Shown here piece by piece: positions 1 to 7,803 of a DNA stretch of 64,000 nt. Where the stretch lies: NCBI GenBank assembly GCA_020638455.1, contig JACKIK010000001.1, positions 124,001-188,000 on the forward strand. Direction: 5' to 3'. The position numbers were made by a program, and so were the translations under genes. How positions within the stretch are numbered: the stretch's first letter is position 1; each line of letters starts with the position of its first letter. The notes beneath the pieces were generated by a model, which was given only the letters and a program-made list of their open reading frames with translations, was not told where the DNA came from and made no database searches. Origin of the DNA: Hyphomonas sp. (GTDB lineage Bacteria; Pseudomonadota; Alphaproteobacteria; Caulobacterales; Hyphomonadaceae).

Positions 1-762
1 TTCGAGACACCGATGACCGGCGCCCCGACGATCAAGGACGGGCGCATTTTCGTCGTTTCGAACAACAACGAAATCTTCGCGCTTAATTTCGACACCGGCG
101 AAACGGAATGGTCCGACCAGGCCATTTCGGAATCCGCCCGCGTGCTGGGCAGCCCCAGCGCGGCCGCGGTGGAAGACTTCGTGATCGCGCCTTATTCCTC
201 CGGCGAGATCATCGCCTATCTCGCCTCGAACGGCCGGCGCCTGTGGACCGACGCGATTTCGAAGGCCGGCCGCTTCACGCCGATCTCCGAGATCAACGAT
301 ATCGGCTCGCGCCCCGTCCTTGCCGGCGGGCTCGTCTTCGCCTCCAGCCAGTCGGGCATCACCATTGCGATCGACGGGCGCAGCGGAACGCGGGTGTGGA
401 CCAAGCCGATCGGCTCGGTCCAGGCGCCCGCGCTTGTCGGAGAGCAGATGTTCGTGCTCGGATCGAACGACCGCCTCGCCTGCCTGAATGCCGCCACCGG
501 AAATGCCTACTGGGTCGTGCAGCTGCGCGAATTCCAGAAGGAGAAAAAGAAGAAAAAGCGCATCTCCTACTCGGGGCCGATCGTGGCATCCGGCCGCATC
601 GTGGTTGCCTCCTCGACCGGCGAGTTGCTTGCCTTCTCGCCGCAGACCGGCGAACAGGTCGCGTCGCTGAAACTGGGCGGCAAGATCTATCTTGAACCCA
701 TCGCCGTGCAGGACAAGCTCCTTGTGCTGACCGACGAAGCCAAACTCATCGCCATCAAGTAA
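1..762 (+). CDS. bamB: BamB-like outer membrane assembly PQQ beta-propeller protein, C-terminal part
   Basis: The reading frame is open from the first base, so the N-terminus lies outside the window; an internal ATG at 13 is not a convincing start. The visible residues are a series of beta-propeller blades of the PQQ-like type, with repeated motifs such as NEIFALNFDTGETEW, GLVFASSQSGITIAIDGRSG, DRLACLNAATGNAYW and ELLAFSPQTGEQV. BamB proteins are lipoproteins of the BAM complex that helps insert outer membrane proteins. The gene sits directly before der, the order bamB-der being common in proteobacteria, which supports BamB over a PQQ dehydrogenase. A basic stretch (EKEKKKKKR-like, around 540-560) between blades is odd but in frame. 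The lipobox cannot be checked. Confidence 0.8.
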   Translation, partial: FETPMTGAPTIKDGRIFVVSNNNEIFALNFDTGETEWSDQAISESARVLGSPSAAAVEDFVIAPYSSGEIIAYLASNGRRLWTDAISKAGRFTPISEINDIGSRPVLAGGLVFASSQSGITIAIDGRSGTRVWTKPIGSVQAPALVGEQMFVLGSNDRLACLNAATGNAYWVVQLREFQKEKKKKKRISYSGPIVASGRIVVASSTGELLAFSPQTGEQVASLKLGGKIYLEPIAVQDKLLVLTDEAKLIAIK

Positions 763-808
763 GGGGCGGCGCCGGCAGGCGCGTCCCCGTTTTCGTCACG
801 GGCCTGCC

Positions 809-2350
809 ATGCCGCTCAAACTCGCCATTGTCGGACGCCCGAATGTCGGCAAGTCCACGCTCTTCAACCGGCTGGCCGGCAAGAAGATCGCGCTGGTCGA
901 CGACCAGCCGGGCGTGACGCGCGACCGCAAGGAGGCCGAGGGCCATCTCGCCTCCCTGCCGCTGATCCTGATCGATACGGCCGGCTATGAGAGCGTGCAC
1001 GACGACAGTCTGGAATCTCGCATGCGCGAACAGACCGAGGCCGCCATCGCCGAGGCCGAGCTTGCCCTTTTCCTGGTCGATGCGCGCACCGGTATCACGC
1101 CGGACGACGAGAATTTCGCGATGCTCCTCCGCAAGTCCGGCATTCCGGTCGTGCTCGCCGCGAACAAGGCCGAAGGCCGGCAGGGCGAGGCCGGTGTGCT
1201 GGAGGCCTGGTCGCTCGGTTTCGGAGAGCCGGTTGGGCTTTCGGCCGAGCACGGAGAGGGCTTTGCGGAATTGTTCGAGGCGATCCGTCAGGCGCTGGGC
1301 GATGAAGCCTTCGAGAAAGCCCTCGAAGAGCCCGAGCCGGACTATGACCGCGCCGGCGGAGACGACATTCTCGACAAGCTTGCCCATATCGACATCGAGG
1401 ACGAGACGCTCTCCGACGACGAGCTTGTCGCCGCCATCGAGGATGCCGATGTCGATGTGGAGCCCGAGGCACCCCGCCCCGACAAGCCGGTGAAGCTCGC
1501 GATTGTCGGCCGCCCCAATGCCGGCAAATCCACCCTGATCAACCAGCTGCTGCAATCCGACCGCCTGCTGACAGGCCCGGAAGCCGGCATCACGCGCGAC
1601 TCCGTCACGCTCGACTGGGAATGGGAAGGCCGCCGCGTGCGCCTCGTCGACACGGCCGGCCTGCGCCGCAAGAGCAAGGTGCACGAACGGCTGGAGCGCA
1701 TGTCGACTGCCGAGACCATCCGCTCCCTGAAATATGCCGAAATCGTCGCGCTGGTGATGGACCCGCACGACGCGCTCGAAAAGCAGGACCTCCAGATCGC
1801 GGACCTCTGCCTGCGCGAAGGGCGCGGCCTCGTCCTCGTTGTCTCAAAATGGGACACGGTGAAGGATCCGGATGCCGCCGCGAGACACATCCGCGACATC
1901 GCCAATCGGCTGATGCCGAATGCGGGCGGCGCCCCGGTCGTGTTCCTGTCCGGCCTCACGGGCAAGCATGTCGACAAGCTGATGCCCGCCGTGTTGCAGG
2001 TCCACAAGGACTGGACCGCGCGGGTGAAGACCGGCGACCTCAATCGCTGGCTGCGCCACACCGTCGAGCGCCACCCGCCGCCGAGCGTGCAGGGCAAGCG
2101 CATCAAGCCGCGCTACATGGCGCAGATGAAATCGCGCCCGCCGACTTTCGTGCTCATCGCCTCGCGCGGCGACCAGATGCCGGACAGCTACAAGCGCTAT
2201 CTCATCAACGAGCTGCGCGATGCGTTCGACCTGCACGGCGTGCCGATCCGTCTCTTCGTGCGCCAGGGCAAAAACCCCTATGCCGACAAGCCCGGCGGGT
2301 TCCGCAAGCCGGACTGGAAAATCCAGCAGCAGAAGAAATCCGGCAAATAG
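809..2350 (+). CDS. der: Ribosome biogenesis GTPase Der (EngA)
   Basis: This is a 513-residue tandem GTPase. The first G domain carries GRPNVGKST near residue 8 and a DTAG switch; the second has GRPNAGKST near residue 231, a second DTAG and the G4 motif SKWD. The first G4 is NKAEG. A C-terminal KH-like domain follows (about residues 410-495), ending in a basic tail. Der acts in 50S ribosomal subunit maturation. Between the two G domains is a long acidic linker (about residues 165-225) that makes the protein longer than the E. coli form, as is common in alphaproteobacteria. It follows the bamB-like gene by 46 bases, probably in one transcript. The ATG at 809 leads straight into the KLAIVGRP strand, so the start is secure. 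Confidence 0.97.
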   Translation: MPLKLAIVGRPNVGKSTLFNRLAGKKIALVDDQPGVTRDRKEAEGHLASLPLILIDTAGYESVHDDSLESRMREQTEAAIAEAELALFLVDARTGITPDDENFAMLLRKSGIPVVLAANKAEGRQGEAGVLEAWSLGFGEPVGLSAEHGEGFAELFEAIRQALGDEAFEKALEEPEPDYDRAGGDDILDKLAHIDIEDETLSDDELVAAIEDADVDVEPEAPRPDKPVKLAIVGRPNAGKSTLINQLLQSDRLLTGPEAGITRDSVTLDWEWEGRRVRLVDTAGLRRKSKVHERLERMSTAETIRSLKYAEIVALVMDPHDALEKQDLQIADLCLREGRGLVLVVSKWDTVKDPDAAARHIRDIANRLMPNAGGAPVVFLSGLTGKHVDKLMPAVLQVHKDWTARVKTGDLNRWLRHTVERHPPPSVQGKRIKPRYMAQMKSRPPTFVLIASRGDQMPDSYKRYLINELRDAFDLHGVPIRLFVRQGKNPYADKPGGFRKPDWKIQQQKKSGK

Positions 2351-2352
2351 GC

Positions 2353-2461
2353 CCATCTCCCACTTCTCCCGCAAGCGGGAGAGGGCTTGTCGCAAGCCGC
2401 AATGTTCCGACGGCGCGGGGTCAATTGACCCCGCTCGGCGAAGCTGCGTGGGAGGTGAGGG
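2353..2461. repeat. Intergenic palindromic repeat element (REP-like)
   Basis: A run of close palindromes fills the gap after der. CTCCCGC-AA-GCGGGAG lies at 2366-2381, GCTTG-TCG-CAAGC at 2385-2397, and the perfect 20-base palindrome GCGGGGTCAATTGACCCCGC at 2415-2434. The outer ends (CTCCCAC near 2357 and GTGGGAGG near 2448) are also mutually inverted. Such a mosaic of short hairpins is typical of dispersed palindromic units; it could also stop transcription after der. Only one copy is visible in this window. Confidence 0.55.
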
Positions 2462-2533
2462 AACACCGGAAAGTTATTCGCCTGCGATGACCCCGCGCGT
2501 ATAGGAAGTCAGACGCACTCAGGGAGCTCCGCC

Positions 2534-3598
2534 ATGAACCAGATCCAGGACATCGTGAAAACCTATTACGGGGAGACCCTCTCGGGCACGAAGGACCTGA
2601 AGACGGATGCCTGCACCACAACGGACCGGCCGCCCCCACACGTCTCCGCCGCGCTTGCCGCGGTGCATGACGAAGTGGCCGGCCGCTATTATGGCTGCGG
2701 CCTCGCCATTCCCTCCGTACTCGAAGGCCTGAAGCTTCTGGACCTTGGCTGCGGCGCTGGCCGGGATGTGTTTGCGCTGGCGAAACTGGTCGGCCCGACG
2801 GGCCATGTGACCGGTGTCGACATGACCGACGCCCAGCTTGACGTAGCCCGCGCGCACGAGGCCTGGCACGCGGAAAGATTCGGCTATGAAAAGCCCAATA
2901 CGCGGTTCGTGAAAGGATATCTCGAACAGCTCGGCGAGCTTGACCTTGAGCCCGGCAGCTTTGACCTCATCATCTCCAACTGCGTCATCAATCTGTGTAC
3001 AGACAAGCCGGAGGTCTTTCGTCAGGCGCATCGCCTTCTGAAGCCCGGCGGCGAGCTTTACTTTTCCGATGTCTATGCAGACCGGCGCATGCCTTCGGAT
3101 CTGATCTCCGACCCGGTGCTGTACGGCGAATGCCTCTCCGGCGCGCTCTACTGGGGCGATTTCGGCCGCATCGCGAAGGAGGCAGGCTTCATCGATCCGC
3201 GCACGGTCGACCACCGCCGTCTCGGCATTGTCGATCCGGCCCTGAAGGACAAGCTCGGCTCGATCCGCTTTGCCTCTGTCACCGCCCGGCTCATCAAGCT
3301 CGACGGCCTCGAAACCGCCTGCGAAGACTACGGTCAGGCCGTCATCTACAAGGGCGGCATCGCAGGCATGGAACAGGTGTTCGCCCTCGATGCGGAGCAT
3401 CATATCGAAGCCGGCCGCGTCTTTCCCGTATGCGGCAACACGCTCGCTATGCTGAAGCAGACCCGCTTCTCGCCCTTCTTCGATGTGGTCGGCGACGGCG
3501 CCACGCATTACGGCCTGTTCCCCGGCTGCGCCGCGCCGGATGTATTCGCGGACGCGACCGATGCCGCCCCGGCCTCCCCCGGTGGCTGCTGCGGCTAG
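2534..3598 (+). CDS. arsM: Arsenite S-adenosylmethionine methyltransferase (ArsM family)
   Basis: A 354-residue class I SAM methyltransferase with the Rossmann motif LDLGCGAGRD at about 69-78. The four cysteines expected of ArsM are present in their usual contexts: C27 in TDACTT, C55 in RYYGCGL, C150 in SNCVINL and C200 in GECLSGALYWGDF. ArsM binds As(III) through these thiols and methylates it stepwise, giving methylated or volatile arsenicals in the cytoplasm. A domain of about 120 residues follows the methyltransferase core, as in longer ArsM proteins, and the protein ends in GGCCG, a cysteine pair that might bind metal. The ATG at 2534 is preceded by AGGGAG. No arsR, arsC or acr3 gene is adjacent, so it stands alone here. 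Confidence 0.85.
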   Translation: MNQIQDIVKTYYGETLSGTKDLKTDACTTTDRPPPHVSAALAAVHDEVAGRYYGCGLAIPSVLEGLKLLDLGCGAGRDVFALAKLVGPTGHVTGVDMTDAQLDVARAHEAWHAERFGYEKPNTRFVKGYLEQLGELDLEPGSFDLIISNCVINLCTDKPEVFRQAHRLLKPGGELYFSDVYADRRMPSDLISDPVLYGECLSGALYWGDFGRIAKEAGFIDPRTVDHRRLGIVDPALKDKLGSIRFASVTARLIKLDGLETACEDYGQAVIYKGGIAGMEQVFALDAEHHIEAGRVFPVCGNTLAMLKQTRFSPFFDVVGDGATHYGLFPGCAAPDVFADATDAAPASPGGCCG

Positions 3599-3651
3599 AC
3601 CCAGCCCTGAAACACACCCCTGCCCGCTTTACTGACTGCCCGCACTATTAT

Positions 3652-3663
3652 ATAGATATCTAT
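3652..3663. promoter_or_regulatory. Candidate operator: 12-base palindrome before the nitroreductase/MarR pair
   Basis: ATAGATATCTAT is a perfect palindrome lying 24 bases before the ATG at 3687, in an unusually A/T-rich patch. MarR regulators commonly bind such dyads in their own operon's promoter, and a marR-type gene is the second gene here. The link is inferred. Confidence 0.4.
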
Positions 3664-3686
3664 GTAGTTTCTTCGGGGAGGTGTTC

Positions 3687-4847
3687 ATGCTGTCCAGACG
3701 CGCCCTTCTGGTCACCGGCGGTTCCAGCATCGTGGTGCTTGGCGCGGGCTATGCCGGCCTTGCCGCAAGGAGCAGCATTGCTCCGGCGCAAGCGCCCTGG
3801 AAGCAGGCCGCCAAGGGCTTCGGCGATGTTCGCCTGAACGCGGCGGCTTATGCGATCCTCGCGCCCAACCCTCACAACCGCCAGCCTTGGCAGATCCGCC
3901 TAGAGGGCGAGGACCGCCTCACCCTGTTCTGCGACCTCGGCCGCCGTCTGCCGGAAACCGACCCGCCAGACCGCCAGATCACGATCGGGCTCGGCGCCTT
4001 CCTTGAACTGCTGCGGCAGGCGGCTGCCGAACAAGGCTATCGCGCCACCATCACGCCCTTTCCGGACGGTGAGCCCGGCGCAAGGCTGGACGAGCGCGCT
4101 ATCGCGACGGTGCAGTTCGTGCCGGACAGCAATGCGGAACGCGACCCGTTATTCGGCCTCGTCCTCGAACGGCGCACGACGCGAACGAAGTTCGCGGCGG
4201 GAAAGCCGGTGCCCGAGGAAACGCTCGCGCGGATCGTTGCCGCTGCCGACGCACCGACCGGCCTTGCCCCCCTCCAAGCAAGCGGAACCAGTGATCCGGA
4301 CACGGTCAGCTGGTTGAAGGAAATCTGCCGGCGTGCCTGGGAAATAGAGCTTCGCAAGCCTGAAACCTGCCATGAAAGCGCAGTGCTCACGCGCATTGGT
4401 GCGAAGCAAATCATTGCGGACCCGGACGGCATCTCGCTGAAAGGGCCCATGATGGAGGCGCTGCACATGGCGGGCATCCTCACCGGGCCAAAGATGGACG
4501 AGGCCGGATCGACCGCGTGGAATTCCACAATGTCGTTCTATACGGGGCTGATCGACAGCGCGCCGACCTTCGCGCAGTTGATTGCAGGCAATTCGCGGAC
4601 CGACCAGCTGGCCAGCGGTCAGGGATGGGTGCGGATGCAGCTTGCGGCGGCGCGGGAAGGCGTCGGCTTCCAGCCACTGTCCCAGGTGCTGCAGGAGTAT
4701 GACGAGATGGCCGGGCCGTTCGCGGAAATCCACGACCACTTCGGAATCAGCGCGCCCGCCCGCATCCAGGGACTGTTCCGCCTCGGCTATGCTCACGCCG
4801 AGGCGCCTGCGCCCCGCTGGCCGCTCGAGTCGAGGCTGATTACATGA
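3687..4847 (+). CDS. Tat-exported nitroreductase-like flavoprotein (Acg family)
   Basis: The protein begins with a twin-arginine signal (SRRALLVTGG followed by a hydrophobic run), so export folded to the periplasm is likely. The rest resembles the Acg-like branch of nitroreductases: LNAAAYAILAPNPHNRQPWQI near residues 50-70, ERRTTRTKF in the middle and a C-terminal RIQGLFRLGYA. Such proteins bind FMN, but the substrate of this branch is uncertain. A GTG at 3681 is in frame, but the ATG at 3687 sits correctly behind GGGGAGG, so it is preferred. The stop overlaps the MarR-type start by four bases (ATGA), implying translational coupling. The Tat sequence together with a MarR partner suggests a response to a redox-active or electrophilic compound. 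Confidence 0.75.
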   Translation: MLSRRALLVTGGSSIVVLGAGYAGLAARSSIAPAQAPWKQAAKGFGDVRLNAAAYAILAPNPHNRQPWQIRLEGEDRLTLFCDLGRRLPETDPPDRQITIGLGAFLELLRQAAAEQGYRATITPFPDGEPGARLDERAIATVQFVPDSNAERDPLFGLVLERRTTRTKFAAGKPVPEETLARIVAAADAPTGLAPLQASGTSDPDTVSWLKEICRRAWEIELRKPETCHESAVLTRIGAKQIIADPDGISLKGPMMEALHMAGILTGPKMDEAGSTAWNSTMSFYTGLIDSAPTFAQLIAGNSRTDQLASGQGWVRMQLAAAREGVGFQPLSQVLQEYDEMAGPFAEIHDHFGISAPARIQGLFRLGYAHAEAPAPRWPLESRLIT

Positions 4848-5317
4848 CCGGCAGCAAGGCGGGTCAGCCGGTGCCTGCTGCCCTGGAAGGCGACCCGGCT
4901 GAATTCGCAGTCTTCACGGAAATAGCGATCATCGCCCATCTTGCCGACACGGCGTTTGCCCGCCTCCTGCCGGACGGCCTCACCACGGCGCAATTCGCCG
5001 TGCTCAACCACCTCCTGCGTCTCGGGCGACAGGAGACGATCGGCGAACTCGCGAGCGCCCTGCAGGTGTCGCAGCCCACCATGTCGTCCACCGTGCGGAA
5101 ACTCGAAGCCAAGCGCCTGGTCAGGCTCGAGCCGGACCCGGACGATCGCCGCATCCGCCGTGTGCATGTCACCCCCGCCGGCACCGCCATCCGTGGCCGT
5201 TCGGTCGACGCGCTGGGCCGGGCGCGGTCACAGCTCGACCTGCTGGCGCCGGCGGAATGGCGGGCGCTCCTGCCGCCGCTCCACAAGCTGCGCATTGCCC
5301 TCGACGCGGCGCGATAG
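4844..5317 (+). CDS. MarR-family transcriptional regulator
   Basis: A 157-residue winged-helix regulator. The recognition helix region reads ELASALQVSQPTMSSTVRKLEAKRLV, followed by the wing motif with PDPDDRRIRRVHVT, the DxRxxR-type signature of MarR proteins, at about residues 95-110. Flanking helices would form the dimer interface. It is translated from an ATGA overlap with the nitroreductase-like gene, so the two are one unit. The expected role is repression of that operon, relieved by a small ligand or oxidation. The ligand cannot be read from sequence. No cysteine stands out as an OhrR-like peroxide sensor. It converges with arfB three bases beyond its stop. Confidence 0.88.
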   Translation: MTGSKAGQPVPAALEGDPAEFAVFTEIAIIAHLADTAFARLLPDGLTTAQFAVLNHLLRLGRQETIGELASALQVSQPTMSSTVRKLEAKRLVRLEPDPDDRRIRRVHVTPAGTAIRGRSVDALGRARSQLDLLAPAEWRALLPPLHKLRIALDAAR

Positions 5318-5320
5318 CGC

Positions 5321-5758
5321 TCAGTCTTCGGTGCGGTCGATGCTGCCGCGCAGGGATTTGATCTCGCCGCGGCGCTTCTTGGCGGCGATGCGCCGGCGCA
5401 CGCTGCCTTGCGTGGGTTTCGTCTTGACGCGCCGCTTCGGCTGTATGCTGGCCTTGAGGATCATGGCTACGAGCCGTTCGCGCACGGCCTGGCGGTTCAG
5501 GAGCTGGCTGCGATGCTCGCCGCTTTCGAGGATGATGCGTCCGTCATTGGTGATCCGGGGGCCGTAGAGCTTCTGGAAACGCGCCTTGATCTCCGCGGGC
5601 AATGACGATGCGTCGACGCTCCAGGTCAGTTGCACCGCGGTGGACACCTTGTTCACATGCTGGCCGCCCGGCCCGGAAGCGCGCACGAAGGCTTCCGACA
5701 GTTCCCAGCCGGGCACCGTCAGCGTATCAGATATGCGCAGATCGCCGAATTCGGACAT
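5321..5758 (-). CDS. arfB: Alternative ribosome-rescue peptidyl-tRNA hydrolase ArfB (YaeJ)
   Basis: A 145-residue protein with the release-factor signature GPGGQHVNKVSTAV near residues 29-42, whose GGQ triggers hydrolysis of peptidyl-tRNA. It lacks the codon-recognition domain of RF1/RF2. The C-terminus is strongly basic (KRRVKTKPTQGSVRRRIAAKKRR), matching the ArfB tail that enters the empty mRNA channel of stalled ribosomes. Length fits the family (about 140). Its function is rescue of non-stop ribosomes, as a backup to tmRNA. It is convergent with the MarR-type gene. Confidence 0.95.
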   Translation of the reverse strand: MSEFGDLRISDTLTVPGWELSEAFVRASGPGGQHVNKVSTAVQLTWSVDASSLPAEIKARFQKLYGPRITNDGRIILESGEHRSQLLNRQAVRERLVAMILKASIQPKRRVKTKPTQGSVRRRIAAKKRRGEIKSLRGSIDRTED

Positions 5759-5897
5759 GGACGAACCTTAACACCTCGTTCAGTGAGCATTCAGGGGGTC
5801 CTGACTAGGTTTGGCTCAATGCGCAATGCGCGGAAACCAAACGGCCCATGAAACCGCTACACGGCGGGGGCCATGCAAATGGAGGCTTTGCCTGCCA

Positions 5898-6479
5898 ATG
5901 AACGTGAAAAGCACTGTCTCGAAGCTGCTCGCAGCCCTTGCTGTCGGCGGTCTCGTCCTCGCTCCGATCGCCAGTGCCGATCCGCCGAACCGCGGCCATG
6001 ACCGGGACCGCGGCAGTTGGAACGGCGGCGACCGCGGAGACTATCGCGGCGACCGCGGCCATGATCGCGGTGGCACATGGAACGGTTACAGCCGGGACCG
6101 CTCCGCCTACCGCGGCGGTGACTACAATGGCCGGCGCGATGCCTATCGCTACGACCAGCGGCGCACCTATTCCTATCGGGCCCCGCCGGCGCGCTATTAC
6201 GCGCCGCCACCGCCTCGTGTGAACTACAGCTACCGCTCGTATGGCTACAATTACGGGCCATACTATCGCAGCGGTTATGTTTCGCCCTACCAGATCGGCG
6301 GCTACTACCGCCCGCACCGGAGCACGGTCTATATCAACGACTACGGCTATTACGGGCTCTATGCCCCGCCGGCGGGATATTACTGGGTCCACGACTATGA
6401 CAGCGGGGACGCCATCCTCGCCTCGGTCGCGACCGGTGCCATTATCGGCCTTGTGATCGGCGCACTCGCCTACAACTAG
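5898..6479 (+). CDS. RcnB-like periplasmic protein, Arg/Gly/Tyr-rich
   Basis: The start chosen is the ATG at 5898, behind GGAGG (5881-5885); an upstream ATG at 5811 would add 29 residues with no signal-like character. From 5898 the protein has a clear Sec signal (KLLAALAVGGLVLAPIASA). The mature region is low complexity: repeated GDRG/HDRG/NGGDRG units, then many tyrosines, then the conserved C-terminal block YGLYAPPAGYYWVHDYDSGDAI followed by a glycine/alanine-rich hydrophobic segment. This block is typical of RcnB proteins, named for a periplasmic factor in nickel/cobalt homeostasis, but many family members have no known metal link. A strong hairpin terminator follows. Confidence 0.72.
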   Translation: MNVKSTVSKLLAALAVGGLVLAPIASADPPNRGHDRDRGSWNGGDRGDYRGDRGHDRGGTWNGYSRDRSAYRGGDYNGRRDAYRYDQRRTYSYRAPPARYYAPPPPRVNYSYRSYGYNYGPYYRSGYVSPYQIGGYYRPHRSTVYINDYGYYGLYAPPAGYYWVHDYDSGDAILASVATGAIIGLVIGALAYN

Positions 6480-6510
6480 GTCGGTCGGGCCCCCTGCCCG
6501 TCAAGCGAGC

Positions 6511-6540
6511 GCCCGGATGCCCTGCATCCGGGCGTTTCAC
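6511..6540 (+). terminator. Rho-independent terminator after the rcnB-like gene
   Basis: GCCCGGATG (6511-6519) pairs perfectly with CATCCGGGC (6525-6533) around a five-base loop, and is followed by a T-rich tail (gtttcacgttttc). It lies 32 bases after the stop codon. Confidence 0.85.
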
Positions 6541-6635
6541 GTTTTCTCACGGGAATTTGGTCCAAAAAGCCGCGCTCTTAACTTTGTAGTGGCGCAAATC
6601 GTGCTTAACTTCGAATCGTCCGGGGTGGTCCTGGA

Positions 6636-6785
6636 CCAAGTACGCGCCTGTTGCGCGCCTGAAAGGAGGTGATCCATGTCGAGTGAGAAACCAGAGGTGG
6701 CCAAATGGTCCAAGTCCTATGGTGTCTGGCTGGAGCAGCCTCCGGTCAGCGCCTAGAGACGTACTTGGCGGCTGAAACGCCGCCA
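6636..6785 (+). other. Long-range inverted repeat and competing hairpin around the mini-gene
   Basis: CCAAGTACG (6636-6644) is the exact reverse complement of CGTACTTGG (6760-6768), so an RNA stem could enclose the whole mini-gene. The 3' arm overlaps a second stem, TGGCGGC (6766-6772) with GCCGCCA (6779-6785), so the two cannot both form fully. Upstream, TGGTCC-T-GGACCA (6627-6639) and TTTGGTCCAAA (6557-6567) are further dyads, and GGTCCAAG recurs inside the mini-gene. The arrangement resembles an attenuator or a structured small RNA. Confidence 0.45.
6676..6756 (+). CDS. 26-residue small protein or leader peptide with a perfect Shine-Dalgarno
   Basis: ATG at 6676 opens a 26-codon frame ending in TAG at 6756 (MSSEKPEVAK, then W, SKSYGV, W, LEQPPVSA). 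It is preceded by AAAGGAGGTGATCC (6662-6675, directly abutting the ATG), which is fully complementary to the usual 16S rRNA 3' end (GGATCACCTCCTTT). That is far stronger than any other ribosome site in this window. I do not recognise the peptide. It has two tryptophans, no membrane segment and no signal. It is bounded by a terminator upstream and one downstream, so it is an independent unit rather than part of kdsA. It could be a real small protein, or a leader whose translation controls RNA folding. Confidence 0.6.
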   Translation: MSSEKPEVAKWSKSYGVWLEQPPVSA

Positions 6786-6813
6786 GGGCCATTGTCCCCA
6801 GGGACTCACGGGA

Positions 6814-6840
6814 GCCGCCCTTCGACAGGGCGGCTTCTTT
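6814..6840 (+). terminator. Rho-independent terminator after the mini-gene
   Basis: GCCGCCCT (6814-6821) pairs with AGGGCGGC (6827-6834) around TCGAC, followed by TTCTTTG. It separates the mini-gene unit from kdsA. Confidence 0.85.
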
Positions 6841-6950
6841 GATTCTGGCGGGAAATTAGCCGCCGGCCGGCGCGAGCGCTGGCGGAAACGGGTTCGCGCG
6901 CTGGCCCATATCGGGTATCTGGCATTGCTTAACCAGCAGGGAGCCCGCCC

Positions 6951-7799
6951 ATGACCGTCCTCACCCACGCCGCCTCCGGATGGACCATCGGAACGGGCAA
7001 GCCGCTCGCCGTGATTGCCGGCCTCAACGTGCTGGAGGATGAGGGTCTGGCGCTGGAAGTCGGCGGCGAGCTGAAGCGCATCTGCGGCGCGCTCGGCCTG
7101 CCCTATGTGTTCAAGGCGAGCTTCGACAAGGCGAACCGCTCCTCGATCAAATCCTATCGCGGCCCCGGCATGGAAGCCGGCCTCAAGACGCTCGCCAGCG
7201 TGAAGGCGAAGCTCGGCGTGCCGATCTGCGCCGACCTGCACGAGCCGGGGCAAGCCGAGCCCGTCGCTGAAGTGGTCGACATCGTGCAGATCCCGGCCTT
7301 CCTGTGCCGCCAGACCGATCTCGTCGTGGCCACCGCCAGGGCCACCGCCAAGGCGGGCGGGATCGTGCAGGTGAAGAAGGCCCAGTTCATCGCGCCCTGG
7401 GACACGAAGAACATTGTCTCCAAGATTGGCGAAGCAGCTGAGGTCGGCGTAATTCTCTGCGAGCGTGGCTCGTCCTTCGGCTACAACAATCTCGTCGTCG
7501 ACATGCTGGGCATTCCCGAGATGCAGAAACTCGGCTGCCCGGTCACCATCGACGCGACCCATGCGGTCCAGCTGCCGGGTGCCGACCCGCGCACCGGCGG
7601 TGCCTCGACCGGCGGGCGCCGCGAAGGCGTTGCCATCATTGCGAAAGCCGCCATCGCGGCCGGCGCTGACGGCGTCTTCCTCGAATTCCATACCGATCCC
7701 GACAAGGCGCTGTGCGACGGGCCGAGCTGCCTGCCGGTATCGGCCGCCGAGGGCCTGCTGACGACATTGAAAGCCCTGCACGAGGTTGTCGCCGCCTGA
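6951..7799 (+). CDS. kdsA: 3-deoxy-8-phosphooctulonate synthase (Kdo-8-P synthase)
   Basis: A 282-residue enzyme condensing phosphoenolpyruvate with arabinose-5-phosphate to Kdo-8-phosphate for the lipopolysaccharide core. The family signatures are all present: [25 protein letters not shown] near residues 46-72, [37 protein letters not shown] and the C-terminal [12 protein letters not shown]26 in GLNVLE occupies the position that separates metal-independent enzymes (Asn) from metal-dependent ones (Cys), so this is predicted metal-independent, like the E. coli enzyme. Its substrate comes from KdsD, encoded 9 kb downstream. AGGGAG lies before the ATG. The next gene starts four bases after its stop, so they are likely cotranscribed. 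Confidence 0.97.
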   Translation: MTVLTHAASGWTIGTGKPLAVIAGLNVLEDEGLALEVGGELKRICGALGLPYVFKASFDKANRSSIKSYRGPGMEAGLKTLASVKAKLGVPICADLHEPGQAEPVAEVVDIVQIPAFLCRQTDLVVATARATAKAGGIVQVKKAQFIAPWDTKNIVSKIGEAAEVGVILCERGSSFGYNNLVVDMLGIPEMQKLGCPVTIDATHAVQLPGADPRTGGASTGGRREGVAIIAKAAIAAGADGVFLEFHTDPDKALCDGPSCLPVSAAEGLLTTLKALHEVVAA

Positions 7800-7803
7800 T
7801 CCG

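Noticed and set aside
755..1768. Long minus-strand frame opposite der
   Set aside because: Der motifs on the plus strand account for the region. The antisense frame is GC-driven and lacks a ribosome site or motifs.
2519..3508. Minus-strand frame opposite arsM
   Set aside because: The ArsM motifs with four cysteines lie on the plus strand; the antisense frame shows no recognisable domain.
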